Assembly: GCF_963677945.1 (NCBI RefSeq)
Contig: NZ_OY782578.1
Location: forward strand, 186,001 to 250,000
From: an uncultured Bacteroides sp.
Lineage (GTDB): Bacteria > Bacteroidota > Bacteroidia > Bacteroidales > Bacteroidaceae
DNA: 64,000 nucleotides
Direction of reading: 5' to 3'
Below the pieces are notes generated by a model that worked only from the letters and a program-made list of their open reading frames with translations, ran no database searches and was not told the origin of the DNA. Positions 18,557 to 28,522 of this stretch are shown here, piece by piece (within the stretch, counting starts at the first letter, position 1; each line of letters opens with the position of its first letter). The position numbers and the translations under genes were made by a program.

Positions 18557-18715
18557 CAGGATAAAGACAAATATCTTTTTTAGTATCTGCATGCTCACTG
18601 TCTGATAGTTATTAACAAAAGAGGTAACTTATCAACAGATTTTGCAATGTTTTCCTTTTTTAGTAGGTGCTCTAAGTTTTTATTACTTATTTCGCCTCAA
18701 CAAATTAAAAGTAGT

Positions 18716-19483
18716 ATGGGAAAAATTATCGCTTTAGCCAATCAAAAAGGTGGCGTCGGAAAAACAACGACAACCATCAATCTTGCAGCGTCTCTTGCAA
18801 CGTTGGAGAAAAAGGTTCTTGTTGTTGATGCCGACCCTCAAGCTAATGCTTCCTCCGGTTTAGGAGTGGATCTTAAAGAAGTAGAATGCAGTATTTACGA
18901 ATGCATAATAAACAACGAAGAAACGAAGGAAGCAATATACACGACAGATATCGACGGACTCGATATTATTCCGTCACATATTGATTTAGTTGGTGCGGAA
19001 ATTGAAATGCTTAATCTCCCCGATCGAGAGAGAGTACTGAAAAAGATATTAACCCCAATGAAAGCAGAATACGACTATATACTTATAGACTGCTCTCCTT
19101 CTCTCGGACTGATCACTGTTAATGCTCTCACTGCTGCTGATTCGGTTATCATCCCTGTACAATGTGAATATTTTGCATTGGAAGGAATCAGCAAATTGCT
19201 GAATACAATTAAAATTATAAAGTCCAAACTTAATCCGGAACTGGAAATAGAAGGATTCCTGCTCACCATGTTTGACTCCCGCCTGCGACTTGCGAACCAA
19301 ATCTATGATGAAGTGAAAAGACATTTCCAGGAATTGGTATTTAAAACAGTGGTGCAGCGTAATGTAAAACTAAGTGAAGCTCCAAGTCATGGGCTCCCGG
19401 TCATCCTTTACGATGCTGATTCTACAGGTTCAAAGAATCACCTGGCATTGGCACAGGAAATTATTAAACGAAATAGTAAGTAA
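18716..19483 (+). CDS. parA: Chromosome partition ATPase ParA/Soj
   Basis: 255-residue Walker-type ATPase that works with ParB in origin segregation. Deviant Walker A QKGGVGKTTTTINLA starts at about residue 9; DADPQANASSGLG and LIDCSPSLGLITVNAL (Walker B region) follow, with the LTMFDSR segment and LSEAPSHG near the C-terminus. The open frame extends upstream to 18647, but conservation begins at MGKIIALANQ, so the ATG at 18716 is chosen. parB follows after 8 bases. Confidence 0.95.
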   Translation: MGKIIALANQKGGVGKTTTTINLAASLATLEKKVLVVDADPQANASSGLGVDLKEVECSIYECIINNEETKEAIYTTDIDGLDIIPSHIDLVGAEIEMLNLPDRERVLKKILTPMKAEYDYILIDCSPSLGLITVNALTAADSVIIPVQCEYFALEGISKLLNTIKIIKSKLNPELEIEGFLLTMFDSRLRLANQIYDEVKRHFQELVFKTVVQRNVKLSEAPSHGLPVILYDADSTGSKNHLALAQEIIKRNSK

Positions 19484-19491
19484 GATAAGAC

Positions 19492-20385
19492 ATGGCAGTA
19501 CACAAAAAATTTGCTTTAGGAAGAGGATTAGATGCCTTGATTTCAATGGATGAAGTAAAGACTGAAGGCTCATCTTCCATTAATGAAATAGAATTATCCA
19601 AAATATCGGTCAATCCATCTCAACCACGTCGCGAATTTGACCAGACAGCTCTTGAAGAGCTGGCAGACTCTATTAAAGAAATTGGTATTATTCAACCTAT
19701 AACACTGAGAAAAATATCGGATGACTCTTATCAGATTATTGCTGGTGAGCGTCGTTATAGAGCTTCTCAGTTAGCCGGACTTCAAACAATCACAGCTTAT
19801 ATCCGTACAGCGGATGATGAGAATGTGATGGAAATGGCTCTGATTGAGAACATTCAGAGAGAAGATTTAAATTCTCTTGAGATAGCACTTGCTTATCAAC
19901 ACTTAATTGAACAATATAATCTGACTCAGGAAAGACTCAGTGAACGTGTTGGTAAAAAGAGAACTACTATAGCCAACTATCTTCGTCTATTAAAACTTCC
20001 TGCTCAAATACAGGTAGCTTTACAAAACAAGACTATTGATATGGGGCATGCAAGGGCTTTGATTACCCTTAATGATCCAAAACTTCAAGTTAAAGTTTAC
20101 GAAGAAATTCTTCAGCATTCTTATTCTGTTCGTAAAGTTGAAGAGATTGTAAAGGCGCTTAATCAAGGAGAAACAATAAAAAGCGGAAAGAAAACCCTAG
20201 CTACCAAAGGTAATAAACTGCCTGAAGAATATAATATCCTGAAAAAACATCTATCAGGATTCTTCAACGCAAAAGTACAACTATCTTGTACAGCCAAAGG
20301 AAAAGGTAAAATTAGCATCCCATTTAGTAATGAAGAAGACCTTGAAAGAATCATGGAAATCTTCGATAGCATTAAGAATAAATAA
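19492..20385 (+). CDS. parB: Chromosome partition protein ParB
   Basis: 297-residue ParB/Spo0J CTPase-type DNA-binding protein. The N-terminal box QPRREFDQTALEELADSI (about residues 42-60), the conserved GERRYRASQLAG near 84 and ENIQREDLNSLEIA near 120 are present. A helix-turn-helix (LSERVGKKRTTIANYLRLL, about 147-165) binds parS. The C-terminal dimerisation segment follows. No parS 16-mer was seen in the window. Overlaps the open frame of the next gene by up to 56 bases. Confidence 0.95.
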   Translation: MAVHKKFALGRGLDALISMDEVKTEGSSSINEIELSKISVNPSQPRREFDQTALEELADSIKEIGIIQPITLRKISDDSYQIIAGERRYRASQLAGLQTITAYIRTADDENVMEMALIENIQREDLNSLEIALAYQHLIEQYNLTQERLSERVGKKRTTIANYLRLLKLPAQIQVALQNKTIDMGHARALITLNDPKLQVKVYEEILQHSYSVRKVEEIVKALNQGETIKSGKKTLATKGNKLPEEYNILKKHLSGFFNAKVQLSCTAKGKGKISIPFSNEEDLERIMEIFDSIKNK

Positions 20386-21172
20386 ACAATTGACAGTTAA
20401 TAAATTGACATACCGTATACTTATAACCCTGTTACTCTGTGCAATTCAGGTAACAGGGATTGATCTGTATGCACAACAGACTATTACTAAGGCAGACAGC
20501 ACCATAAATATTCCTCAGGCCAGAAAACATCGGCAAGATGTTAGTTCTCCTAAAAAAGATATTTCAACTGCTGACAGCCTTGAACTGATAAACAAAAAGA
20601 ATATATCTGATATTAATTCTCCATTAAAGCTAGATCAATCTCAGATGTCAACTGATTCCATGTCAGTTCTAAAAAAGCCATTATTTATACCTAATTCAAC
20701 AAAAGCTACCTGGTTAGCGGCTGTATTTCCCGGCGGAGGACAAATATATAACCGTAAATACTGGAAGCTGCCCATTATCTATGGAGGATTTGTTGCTTGT
20801 ACATATGCTTTAAGCTGGAATAATAAATACTACAAAGATTATTCGCAAGCCTATCAAGACATTATGGACAATGATGACAAGACAACCAGCTATCTGAATT
20901 TTCTTTCTCCAGGATATGATGTTGAAGCAAAAAAGGATTGGCTTAAAACAGTCTTTAAGAATAAAAAAGATTCATATAGAAGATACCGAGACCTAAGTAT
21001 ATTTGCCTTTATCGGAGTGTATTTAGTTTCTATTATAGATGCTTATGTGGATGCAGAGTTATCAAACTTTGATATAACACCTGACATCGGTTTACAAATC
21101 AACCCAACAGTGATAAACAATAATCACTCAGCAAAGAACACTCTCGGTGTGCAATGCAGTATTAAATTCTAA
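20330..21172 (+). CDS. DUF5683-type membrane protein
   Basis: Up to 280 residues. After an N-terminal signal-like helix (YRILITLLLCAIQVTGIDLYAQ) and a low-complexity Ser/Lys-rich stretch comes a domain with two hydrophobic segments and the family-like motif ATWLAAVFPGGGQIYNRKYWKLP (quoted here across two adjacent blocks, about residues 128-150). Such proteins follow parB in Bacteroidales; function unknown. Start is uncertain: the only ATG (20330) lies inside parB, and TTG codons at 20390 or 20405 would place the signal peptide at the true N-terminus and remove the overlap. Confidence 0.8.
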   Translation: MKKTLKESWKSSIALRINKQLTVNKLTYRILITLLLCAIQVTGIDLYAQQTITKADSTINIPQARKHRQDVSSPKKDISTADSLELINKKNISDINSPLKLDQSQMSTDSMSVLKKPLFIPNSTKATWLAAVFPGGGQIYNRKYWKLPIIYGGFVACTYALSWNNKYYKDYSQAYQDIMDNDDKTTSYLNFLSPGYDVEAKKDWLKTVFKNKKDSYRRYRDLSIFAFIGVYLVSIIDAYVDAELSNFDITPDIGLQINPTVINNNHSAKNTLGVQCSIKF

Positions 21173-21181
21173 AAAAAAGAC

Positions 21182-22477
21182 ATGAAGAAATTTTTCCTAA
21201 TCCTTACTATCCTATTTGTAAGTTATACATCGGTAAATGCACAAAGTATCAACGTGACAGTCCACCAAAACGGAACTACTCGCGAAGAGACAATAGGTTT
21301 ACCTCAAAGCATGACGTACGATGTAGATAGTTTACTTAATGAATGGCATTCAAAGAATTCTCTATCATTGAGCAATGACTGCCTGACAAAGGATGAGAAT
21401 CCTACATTCCCGGACTCTGTATATATAGACAGATTATCTCGCATTCCTGCTGTTATGGAATTGACTTATAATGATATTGTACGAAAATTCATTGAAATGT
21501 ATTCAGGAAAGCTCCGTAAGCAGGTTTCTTATATGCTTGGAGCATCAAACTTTTATATGCCAATCTTTGAAGAAGCACTCGACGCATATAATATTCCTCA
21601 GGAATTGAAATACCTTCCTATCATTGAATCGGCTCTTAACCCTAAGGCTGTTTCACCTGTTGGTGCAGCCGGACTTTGGCAATTTATGATTGGAACAGGA
21701 AAGCTATATGGATTAGAGACTAATAGTATTATTGACGAGCGTAGAGATCCAATCAAGGCCAGCTGGGCAGCAGCACGATATCTGAAAGACTTATATACAA
21801 TATACAAAGACTGGAATCTTGTTATTGCAGCTTATAATTGCGGAGCCGGAAATATAAACAAAGCAATCAGACGTGCAAACGGAGCTAGAGATTATTGGGC
21901 TATTTACAATTACCTACCACAAGAAACCAGAGGATATGTTCCTGCTTTTATTGCAGCAAATTATGTTATGACATATTATTGTGATCATAATATTTGTCCA
22001 ATGGAAGCTGACATAGATCAGAATACAGACACCGTATTAGTTAGCAAGAGCCTTCATTTCGAACAAATTGCAGATATCTGTGGTGTGAACATTGATCAGA
22101 TAAGAAGTCTTAATCCACAGTATAAAATAGATGTTATTCCGGGAAATACAGAAGCATGTACCCTTCGCCTTCCTAGAAATTATATAAATACATTTATTGA
22201 CAGACAAGATACTATTTACGCATACCGCGCTGAAGAATTATTTAGCAACAGACCAACAGTTTCTCCTACAGAAGAAGTTGCAGAAGAAAAACCGGTTGTT
22301 CAAAAGCATAGTCGCCATAGTAAGAAAGCAAGAATCACTTCTCATAAAGTTAAAAGCGGACAAACTCTTTCTGATATAGCAGATAAATATGGCGTAACAG
22401 TAAAACAACTTAAAAAATGGAATGGATTGAAAGGCACTAATATCAGAGCTGGAAAAAGAATAAAAATCCATAAATAA
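21182..22477 (+). CDS. MltD-like lytic murein transglycosylase with LysM
   Basis: 431-residue secreted or periplasmic enzyme cleaving peptidoglycan glycan strands. Signal peptide at 1-20 (FFLILTILFVSYTSVNAQ). SLT domain at about 120-250 with catalytic Glu in YLPIIESALNPKAVSPVGAAG and the supporting WQFMIGTG and AYNCGAGNI motifs. A weak LysM-like segment lies at about 290-340 and a clear C-terminal LysM at 383-430 (VKSGQTLSDIADKYGVTVKQ). It follows the DUF5683 gene by 9 bases and may share the parAB transcript. Confidence 0.93.
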   Translation: MKKFFLILTILFVSYTSVNAQSINVTVHQNGTTREETIGLPQSMTYDVDSLLNEWHSKNSLSLSNDCLTKDENPTFPDSVYIDRLSRIPAVMELTYNDIVRKFIEMYSGKLRKQVSYMLGASNFYMPIFEEALDAYNIPQELKYLPIIESALNPKAVSPVGAAGLWQFMIGTGKLYGLETNSIIDERRDPIKASWAAARYLKDLYTIYKDWNLVIAAYNCGAGNINKAIRRANGARDYWAIYNYLPQETRGYVPAFIAANYVMTYYCDHNICPMEADIDQNTDTVLVSKSLHFEQIADICGVNIDQIRSLNPQYKIDVIPGNTEACTLRLPRNYINTFIDRQDTIYAYRAEELFSNRPTVSPTEEVAEEKPVVQKHSRHSKKARITSHKVKSGQTLSDIADKYGVTVKQLKKWNGLKGTNIRAGKRIKIHK

Positions 22478-22504
22478 AAAACATATACTTCATTAGTTAA
22501 ATTG

Positions 22505-22535
22505 CTTGTTAGCTAGGGAATTTTGTTTATTTTTG
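22505..22535 (+). promoter_or_regulatory. spoT/rel promoter
   Basis: CTTG (22505-22508), 19-base spacer and TATTTTTG (22528-22535), a near-consensus Bacteroides promoter 28 bases before the start codon. Confidence 0.6.
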
Positions 22536-22563
22536 CAAGACCCACAAAAGAGAAGAATAAACA

Positions 22564-24807
22564 ATGGATATAGATAAAAACGAGCATTTAACTGATGAGG
22601 AGATGATTGAACAAGGGTTCCAGGAACTTTTGAATGATTATCTAGCTACCAGACATCGCAAACGTGTTGAAATCATCACGAAGGCCTTTAATTTTGCCAA
22701 TCAGGCTCATAAGGGAATCAAGCGTTTATCTGGTGAGCCATATATAATGCACCCTATTGAAGTGGCAAGAATTGTTTGCAACGAAATAGGATTAGGCTCA
22801 ACATCCATTTGTTCGGCTTTGCTTCATGACGTTGTAGAAGATACAGATTACACGGTTGAAGATATAGAAAATATCTTTGGTCCAAAGATTGCCCAAATTG
22901 TAAGTGGATTAACTAAGATATCCGGTGGTATATTTGGCGAGCATGCTTCCGCTCAGGCAGAAAATTTCAAGAAATTGTTGCTGACTATGTCTGACGATAT
23001 CCGTGTTATTCTTATAAAAATTGCAGACCGTCTTCATAACATGCGAACATTGGGATCTCAGCCTCCCAACAAGCAATATAAAATTACCGGAGAAACGCTA
23101 TATATTTATGCTCCACTGGCCAACCGGTTGGGGCTAAATAAAATAAAGACTGAACTGGAGAACCTCAGTTTCAAATACGAACATCCGGAAATTTATAACG
23201 AAATACAAGGAAAGCTTAAGGCTACAGAAGCTCATCGTGACGAAGTTTTCAAGAACTTCACAGCTCCCATCCGTGCTCAATTGGACAAAATGGGACTGAA
23301 ATATGAGATTATTGCGAGAGTTAAATCTATTTATTCCATCTGGAATAAAATGCAAACCAAACATCTTCCTTTTGAAGAAATCTATGATTTGCTTGCAGTC
23401 CGCGTTATTTTCACTCCAAAGAATGAAGAAGAAGAGCTTAATGAATGTTTTAATATTTATGTCTCTATCTCCAAAATATACAGACCTCACCCCGACCGAC
23501 TAAGAGATTGGGTAAGCCATCCTAAAGCGAATGGTTACCAAGCACTTCACGTTACTCTAATGGGAAGCAACGGACAGTGGATTGAAGTGCAGATTCGAAG
23601 TGACCGGATGAATGAAGTTGCCGAACAAGGGTTTGCTGCTCACTGGAAATACAAAGAAGGAGGAGGAAGTGAAGATGAAGGTGAATTGGAAAAATGGCTC
23701 AGAACAATCAAAGAAATTCTTGACGATCCACAACCAGATGCCATTGATTTTCTGGATACTATCAAGCTGAATCTATTTGCTTCTGAGATATTCGTGTTTA
23801 CTCCTAAAGGAGAAATTAAAACAATGCCTCAAAACTCCACAGCACTTGATTTTGCCTTTTCAATACATACCTATCTTGGTAGCCACTGTATCGGAGCAAA
23901 AGTAAATCATAAGCTAGTTCCACTGAGCCATAAGCTGGAAAGCGGAGACCAGGTAGAGATTCTCACATCGCGTTCGCAGAAGGTAAAACCGGAATGGGAG
24001 AATTTTGCAACAACGGCCAAGGCAAAAGCTAAAATATCGGCGATTCTCAAGAAAGAGCAGAAGATTGCTCAGAAAGATGGCGAAGTTATAATGCTTGAAT
24101 TCTTCAAAAATGAAGAGATTCGTCCTGAATCAGCAAATATTGATAAACTGTGTAAACTGCACAACTCTGCCAACAAAGAAGAATTTCTGGCCAATCTTGG
24201 GAATAATGTTTTTGTTTTAGGTGAAGCAGACAAGAATGTTCTGAATGAAAAACAAAGTACAAACTGGAAGAAATACTTAAAATTCTCTTTCGGTGCAAGC
24301 AAAGATCAGAAAGAAAAGCCGGAAGAAAAACAGCCTATTGAGAAGATAGACAAAAAGAAAATCTTAACGCTTACAGAGGATACTATACAAAAAAGTTATA
24401 AAATAGCTGGATGCTGTAAACCTATCCCGGGGGATGATGTACTTGGATATATGGACGAAAATAACGATATCATTATTCATAAGCGTCAATGCACTATAGC
24501 CAATAAACTTAAAAGCAGTTTTGGCAATCGTATTATTGCTGCCAACTGGGATACTCACAAAACCCTATACTTCCCAATATTCATTTACGTAAAAGGCATC
24601 GATTCTGTTGGTCTGCTTAATCAGGTAACCGAAGTTATTTCACGACAGTTAAATGTAAATATTCAAAGAGTCAATATAGAAGCTAATGATGGAATCTTTG
24701 AAGGAAGAATAAAATTGTACGTACATGACGTTGACGATGTGAAAACTATCTGCGATAATCTGCGTAAAATTAAGGATGTAAAAGAGGTTAAACGTATTGA
24801 AGAATAA
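22564..24807 (+). CDS. Bifunctional (p)ppGpp synthetase/hydrolase (RelA/SpoT family)
   Basis: 747 residues, full length for the long RSH family. HD hydrolase domain about 45-195, with HPIEVARIV and LLHDVVEDTDY retained, so hydrolysis is expected. Synthetase domain about 240-375 (RVIFTPKNEEEE, GYQALHVTLMG, EVQIRSDRMNEVAEQGFAAHW). TGS domain about 410-475 (IFVFTPKGEIKTMP), a zinc-finger-like CCKPIPGDDV segment about 620, and a C-terminal ACT domain about 670-747. It sets the stringent response alarmone level. Preceded by its own promoter and followed by a terminator. Confidence 0.95.
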   Translation: MDIDKNEHLTDEEMIEQGFQELLNDYLATRHRKRVEIITKAFNFANQAHKGIKRLSGEPYIMHPIEVARIVCNEIGLGSTSICSALLHDVVEDTDYTVEDIENIFGPKIAQIVSGLTKISGGIFGEHASAQAENFKKLLLTMSDDIRVILIKIADRLHNMRTLGSQPPNKQYKITGETLYIYAPLANRLGLNKIKTELENLSFKYEHPEIYNEIQGKLKATEAHRDEVFKNFTAPIRAQLDKMGLKYEIIARVKSIYSIWNKMQTKHLPFEEIYDLLAVRVIFTPKNEEEELNECFNIYVSISKIYRPHPDRLRDWVSHPKANGYQALHVTLMGSNGQWIEVQIRSDRMNEVAEQGFAAHWKYKEGGGSEDEGELEKWLRTIKEILDDPQPDAIDFLDTIKLNLFASEIFVFTPKGEIKTMPQNSTALDFAFSIHTYLGSHCIGAKVNHKLVPLSHKLESGDQVEILTSRSQKVKPEWENFATTAKAKAKISAILKKEQKIAQKDGEVIMLEFFKNEEIRPESANIDKLCKLHNSANKEEFLANLGNNVFVLGEADKNVLNEKQSTNWKKYLKFSFGASKDQKEKPEEKQPIEKIDKKKILTLTEDTIQKSYKIAGCCKPIPGDDVLGYMDENNDIIIHKRQCTIANKLKSSFGNRIIAANWDTHKTLYFPIFIYVKGIDSVGLLNQVTEVISRQLNVNIQRVNIEANDGIFEGRIKLYVHDVDDVKTICDNLRKIKDVKEVKRIEE

Positions 24808-24831
24808 ATACCCATTTATAATAATAGAATT

Positions 24832-24875
24832 AAAAAGGAGTTGAAGAGTCATTAAGACTCATCCAACTCCTTTTT
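24832..24875. terminator. Bidirectional terminator overlapping the merR 3' end
   Basis: AAAAAGGAGTTG (24832-24843) pairs with CAACTCCTTTTT (24864-24875); inside, GAGTC/GACTC adds 5 bp around ATTAA. The hairpin includes the last seven codons plus stop of the merR-like gene and ends the spoT transcript on the other strand. Confidence 0.85.
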
Positions 24876-25196
24876 AATATTTAGTAGTTCTTCTTTAATC
24901 TGATTTAAACGGGTAACCACTTCAAAAGTTTTAATAGTCTGCTCTTTATTATCTTTTAGTTTCTGCCGGGCCCCGGGAAGAGTCATACCTTTTTCTTTAA
25001 CCAAATGATAGATCAACCGGATATTTTCCAGATCTTCTTTTCTGTATTGTCGCGTACCTTTAGCATTTTTCTTTGGTTTAATAACCGGGAACTCCTTCTC
25101 CCAAAAACGCAACAAAGACTCGTTTACGTTAAACATCTCCGCAACCTCACCAATGGAGTAATACAATTTCAAATCTTTATTAGCATTATAAGCCAT
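24852..25196 (-). CDS. MerR-family transcriptional regulator
   Basis: 114-residue regulator. The N-terminal winged helix-turn-helix (about residues 10-75) carries YSIGEVAEMFNVNESLLRFW and the wing KKNAKGTRQYRKEDLE. A short C-terminal coiled coil (about 85-114) replaces an effector domain, and there are no Cys clusters for metal binding. Such short MerR proteins are common in Bacteroidales; the target is unknown. Convergent with spoT and divergent from alaS. Confidence 0.9.
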   Translation of the reverse strand: MAYNANKDLKLYYSIGEVAEMFNVNESLLRFWEKEFPVIKPKKNAKGTRQYRKEDLENIRLIYHLVKEKGMTLPGARQKLKDNKEQTIKTFEVVTRLNQIKEELLNIKKELDES

Positions 25197-25472
25197 AATA
25201 TCTAATTTTATCCATTATTTATTAAAAACAAACCCGAGATCACATCTAATAGAAATTGCTAAAAGCCAGCAAAAGTATGGAAGAGATTCTTTATTCAGGC
25301 AACAATTGTAGGGCCATAATGCTTAAAGTTGTGCACATCTCTCCATCTTTTATAAGTTTTTAATGGACCAGCCATCAATATTTTTGCGCAATAATAGGTA
25401 CAAAAATAATAAAACGAGCTATCTTTGCAAATCATTTTTCGGAATATTAACTTGATAACTATATAATTGCTT

Positions 25473-28091
25473 ATGTTGACAGCAAAAGAGATCAGAGAAT
25501 CATTTAAAACTTTTTTCGAATCCAAAGGACACCAGATTGTACCTTCAGCCCCAATGGTAATTAAAGATGACCCTACATTGATGTTTACCAATGCCGGGAT
25601 GAATCAGTTTAAAGACATTATTTTGGGTAACCACCCAGCTAAGTATCACCGTGTAGCCGACTCACAAAAATGTTTACGCGTGAGTGGTAAGCACAATGAC
25701 CTTGAAGAAGTTGGTCACGATACATATCACCACACCATGTTTGAGATGTTGGGTAACTGGTCTTTTGGCGATTACTTTAAGAAAGAAGCTATTGAATGGG
25801 CATGGGAATATCTGGTAACAGTTTTGAAGCTCGATCCAAACCTTTTGTATGCCACAGTCTTTGAAGGAAGTCCTGCTGATGGACTGGAACGCGACAACGA
25901 AGCAGCTGCTATCTGGGGACAATTCTTACCAGAAGATCGTATTATAAACGGAAACCGTCACGATAACTTCTGGGAAATGGGCGATACAGGTCCTTGCGGT
26001 CCTTGTTCCGAAATCCACATTGACTTACGTTCTGAAGAAGAACGGAAAGCCATTAGTGGTCTTTCACTGGTAAATCAGTCTCACCCACAGGTTATTGAAA
26101 TATGGAACCTTGTGTTTATGCAGTTCAACCGCAAGGCTGACGGCAGTCTGGAAGGACTTCCTGCAAAAGTTATCGATACAGGTATGGGCTTTGAACGTCT
26201 TTGTATGGCTCTTCAGGGAAAAACATCAAACTATGATACTGATGTATTCCAACCTATCTTGAAGGAAATCGCTAAAATGGCGGGAACTGAATATGGTGCC
26301 GATGCACAAAACGATATTGCAATGCGTGTTATTGCCGACCATATCCGTACTATTGCTTTCTCTATTACCGACGGTCAGTTGCCATCGAACGCAAAAGCCG
26401 GATACGTAATCAGAAGAATTCTGCGCCGCGCCGTTCGTTACGGATATACTTTCTTAGGTCAGAAATCAGCCTTCATGTATAAGTTACTTCCTGTGCTTAT
26501 CGACAATATGGGTGACGCTTATCCTGAATTGATTGCTCAGAAAGAGCTGATAGGAAAAGTTATCAAGGAAGAAGAAGAATCATTCCTTCGCACACTTGAA
26601 ACCGGTATCCGCATGCTCGACAAGGCAATTGCCGATGTTAAAGCTGCAGGAAAGAACAGCATTGAAGGTAAAGATGCATTTACTCTATATGACACTTTTG
26701 GTTTCCCATTAGACCTTACAGAACTTATTCTGAGAGAAAACGGACTGACTGTTGATCTTGACGGATTCAACGCTGAAATGCAGAAACAAAAAGAGCGTGC
26801 ACGTAACGCTGCTGCTATTGAAACAGGCGACTGGATTACTCTGAAAGAAGGTTCTTCCGATTTCGTTGGTTACGATTATACTGAATACGAAGTAGAAATC
26901 CTTCGTTACCGTCAGATTAAACAAAAGAACCAGACTCTTTATCAGCTAGTTCTTGATCACACTCCTTTCTATGCTGAAAGCGGTGGTCAGGTAGGCGATA
27001 CAGGTGTTATCGTTAGTGAGTTCGAAACTATCGAAATTATTGCAACTAAAAAAGAAAACAACCTGGCCGTTCATATTACAAAACAACTTCCAAAGAATAT
27101 GGAAGCTCCTATGATGGCTTGTGTTGATACAGATAAGAGAGCTGCCTGTGCAGCAAACCACTCTGCTACTCACCTTATCGACCAGGCTTTACGCGAGGTT
27201 CTTGGAGAACATGTTGAGCAAAAGGGTTCTTTGGTTTCACCAGACTCTTTACGTTTCGACTTCTCTCACTTCCAGAAAGTAACTGATGAAGAAATTCGTC
27301 AGGTAGAACACCTGGTAAATGCAAGAATCCGCCAGAATATTCCATTGAATGAATACAGAAATATTCCTATTGCTGATGCAAAAGAACTAGGTGCAATTGC
27401 ATTGTTCGGTGAAAAGTACGGCGATGAAGTTCGTGTTATTGCCTTTGGCTCATCTGTTGAGTTCTGTGGTGGAACACACGTGGCTGCTACCGGAAACATC
27501 GGTATGGTAAAAATCATTTCTGAAAGTTCGGTTGCTGCCGGAGTTAGAAGAATTGAAGCTTACACAGGAGCTAAAGTGGAAGAATTGATGGATAGCGTAC
27601 AAGATACGCTGAATGATATGAGAGCTTTATTCAATAATGTTCCAGATCTAGGGGTAGCAATCCGCAAATTCATTGAAGAAAATTCAGGATTAAAGAAGCA
27701 AGTGGACGATTTCATGAAAGAAAGACAAGCTAGCATCAAAGAAAGATTGCTTCAAAACGTACAAGAAATCAACGGAGTGAAGTTAATCAGATTTGTTACT
27801 CCGCTGCCAGCTGAAGCTGCTAAGAATATTGCTTTCCAATTACGTGGTGAGATTACTGAAAACTTGCTTTTTGTAGCCGGAACTGAAGATGAAGATAAAC
27901 CAATGCTTACCGTGATGATTTCTGATAACCTGGTTAATGGCGGATTAAACGCAGGCAAACTGGTTAAAGAAGCTGCCAAATTAATTCAAGGTGGCGGCGG
28001 TGGCCAAGCACACTTTGCAACTGCTGGTGGTAAGAACAAAGATGGTCTTAACGCAGCTGTTGATAAGATTATAGAACTTGCTGGTTTATAA
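25473..28091 (+). CDS. alaS: Alanyl-tRNA synthetase
   Basis: 872-residue class II synthetase. The N-terminal aminoacylation core (about 1-240) shows [47 protein letters not shown] and [13 protein letters not shown]. The editing domain has [16 protein letters not shown] near residue 565 and [13 protein letters not shown] near 670. The C-Ala domain ends with [13 protein letters not shown]. The frame opens with TTG at 25467, but the ATG at 25473 fits the family start ([11 protein letters not shown]). A TATCTTTG -7 element sits at 25423-25430, about 43 bases upstream. Followed by a strong terminator. Confidence 0.97.
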   Translation: MLTAKEIRESFKTFFESKGHQIVPSAPMVIKDDPTLMFTNAGMNQFKDIILGNHPAKYHRVADSQKCLRVSGKHNDLEEVGHDTYHHTMFEMLGNWSFGDYFKKEAIEWAWEYLVTVLKLDPNLLYATVFEGSPADGLERDNEAAAIWGQFLPEDRIINGNRHDNFWEMGDTGPCGPCSEIHIDLRSEEERKAISGLSLVNQSHPQVIEIWNLVFMQFNRKADGSLEGLPAKVIDTGMGFERLCMALQGKTSNYDTDVFQPILKEIAKMAGTEYGADAQNDIAMRVIADHIRTIAFSITDGQLPSNAKAGYVIRRILRRAVRYGYTFLGQKSAFMYKLLPVLIDNMGDAYPELIAQKELIGKVIKEEEESFLRTLETGIRMLDKAIADVKAAGKNSIEGKDAFTLYDTFGFPLDLTELILRENGLTVDLDGFNAEMQKQKERARNAAAIETGDWITLKEGSSDFVGYDYTEYEVEILRYRQIKQKNQTLYQLVLDHTPFYAESGGQVGDTGVIVSEFETIEIIATKKENNLAVHITKQLPKNMEAPMMACVDTDKRAACAANHSATHLIDQALREVLGEHVEQKGSLVSPDSLRFDFSHFQKVTDEEIRQVEHLVNARIRQNIPLNEYRNIPIADAKELGAIALFGEKYGDEVRVIAFGSSVEFCGGTHVAATGNIGMVKIISESSVAAGVRRIEAYTGAKVEELMDSVQDTLNDMRALFNNVPDLGVAIRKFIEENSGLKKQVDDFMKERQASIKERLLQNVQEINGVKLIRFVTPLPAEAAKNIAFQLRGEITENLLFVAGTEDEDKPMLTVMISDNLVNGGLNAGKLVKEAAKLIQGGGGGQAHFATAGGKNKDGLNAAVDKIIELAGL

Positions 28092-28129
28092 ATAACAGAT
28101 TTTTCGTTTATCATTAAAATTATATCCTG

Positions 28130-28169
28130 GAGCCGTTGCAAACTAAATGTTTGCAACGGCTCTTTTTTT
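28130..28169 (+). terminator. Rho-independent terminator after alaS
   Basis: GAGCCGTTGCAAAC (28130-28143) and GTTTGCAACGGCTC (28149-28162) form a perfect 14 bp stem with a 5-base loop, followed by seven T. Confidence 0.95.
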
Positions 28170-28217
28170 GTAGATATCTTTAAAGTCAGTCTCCTACCCT
28201 TTTCCTAAGACAAAGAA

Positions 28218-28475
28218 GTTATTAACCGATCATATATCGTTGTTAATAAAAGGACATTTATTGCTGTATCGGTTTATAAGGTATTCTAAACTAACTGCTC
28301 GTGGGGGTTAAGCTAAAACTTTTCGAAGGCTTTTAAATTTAGTCTAGAGGTTTATAAAATAAAAAGTAGAGCTAAAGATATAAAGGTCTACACCTTTTAA
28401 TAATAAGCTCTACTATATTTATTAAACTATTGGTGAAAGAAAGCATTAAGAAACAAGAAAGGTTACCTTAACTTA
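28218..28475 (+). repeat. Intergenic repeat B, copy 1
   Basis: This stretch of the 431-base alaS/helicase gap resembles 53758-53975 in the same orientation. Shared landmarks, in order: TATTA-CCG, ATAAAAGG, CGGT-TAAG, GTTAAG-AAAAC, TACACCTTTT-ATAAT, CTCTACT-TATTT, GTTAC-TAACT. It contains a long hairpin: AGTAGAGCT (28365-28373)/AGCTCTACT (28406-28414) enclosing AAAGGT/ACCTTT. Both copies lie in gaps between convergent genes, so a bidirectional terminator or RNA role is possible. Detected by eye; the family is unnamed to me. Confidence 0.6.
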
Positions 28476-28522
28476 TTCGAACTATCCATTTACAGAAACG
28501 GAAAATCACTCAATCTTCCGGA

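Noticed and set aside
25295..25591. Minus-strand 98-codon open frame crossing the alaS start
   Set aside because: It overlaps the alaS promoter and 5' end and shows no family features.
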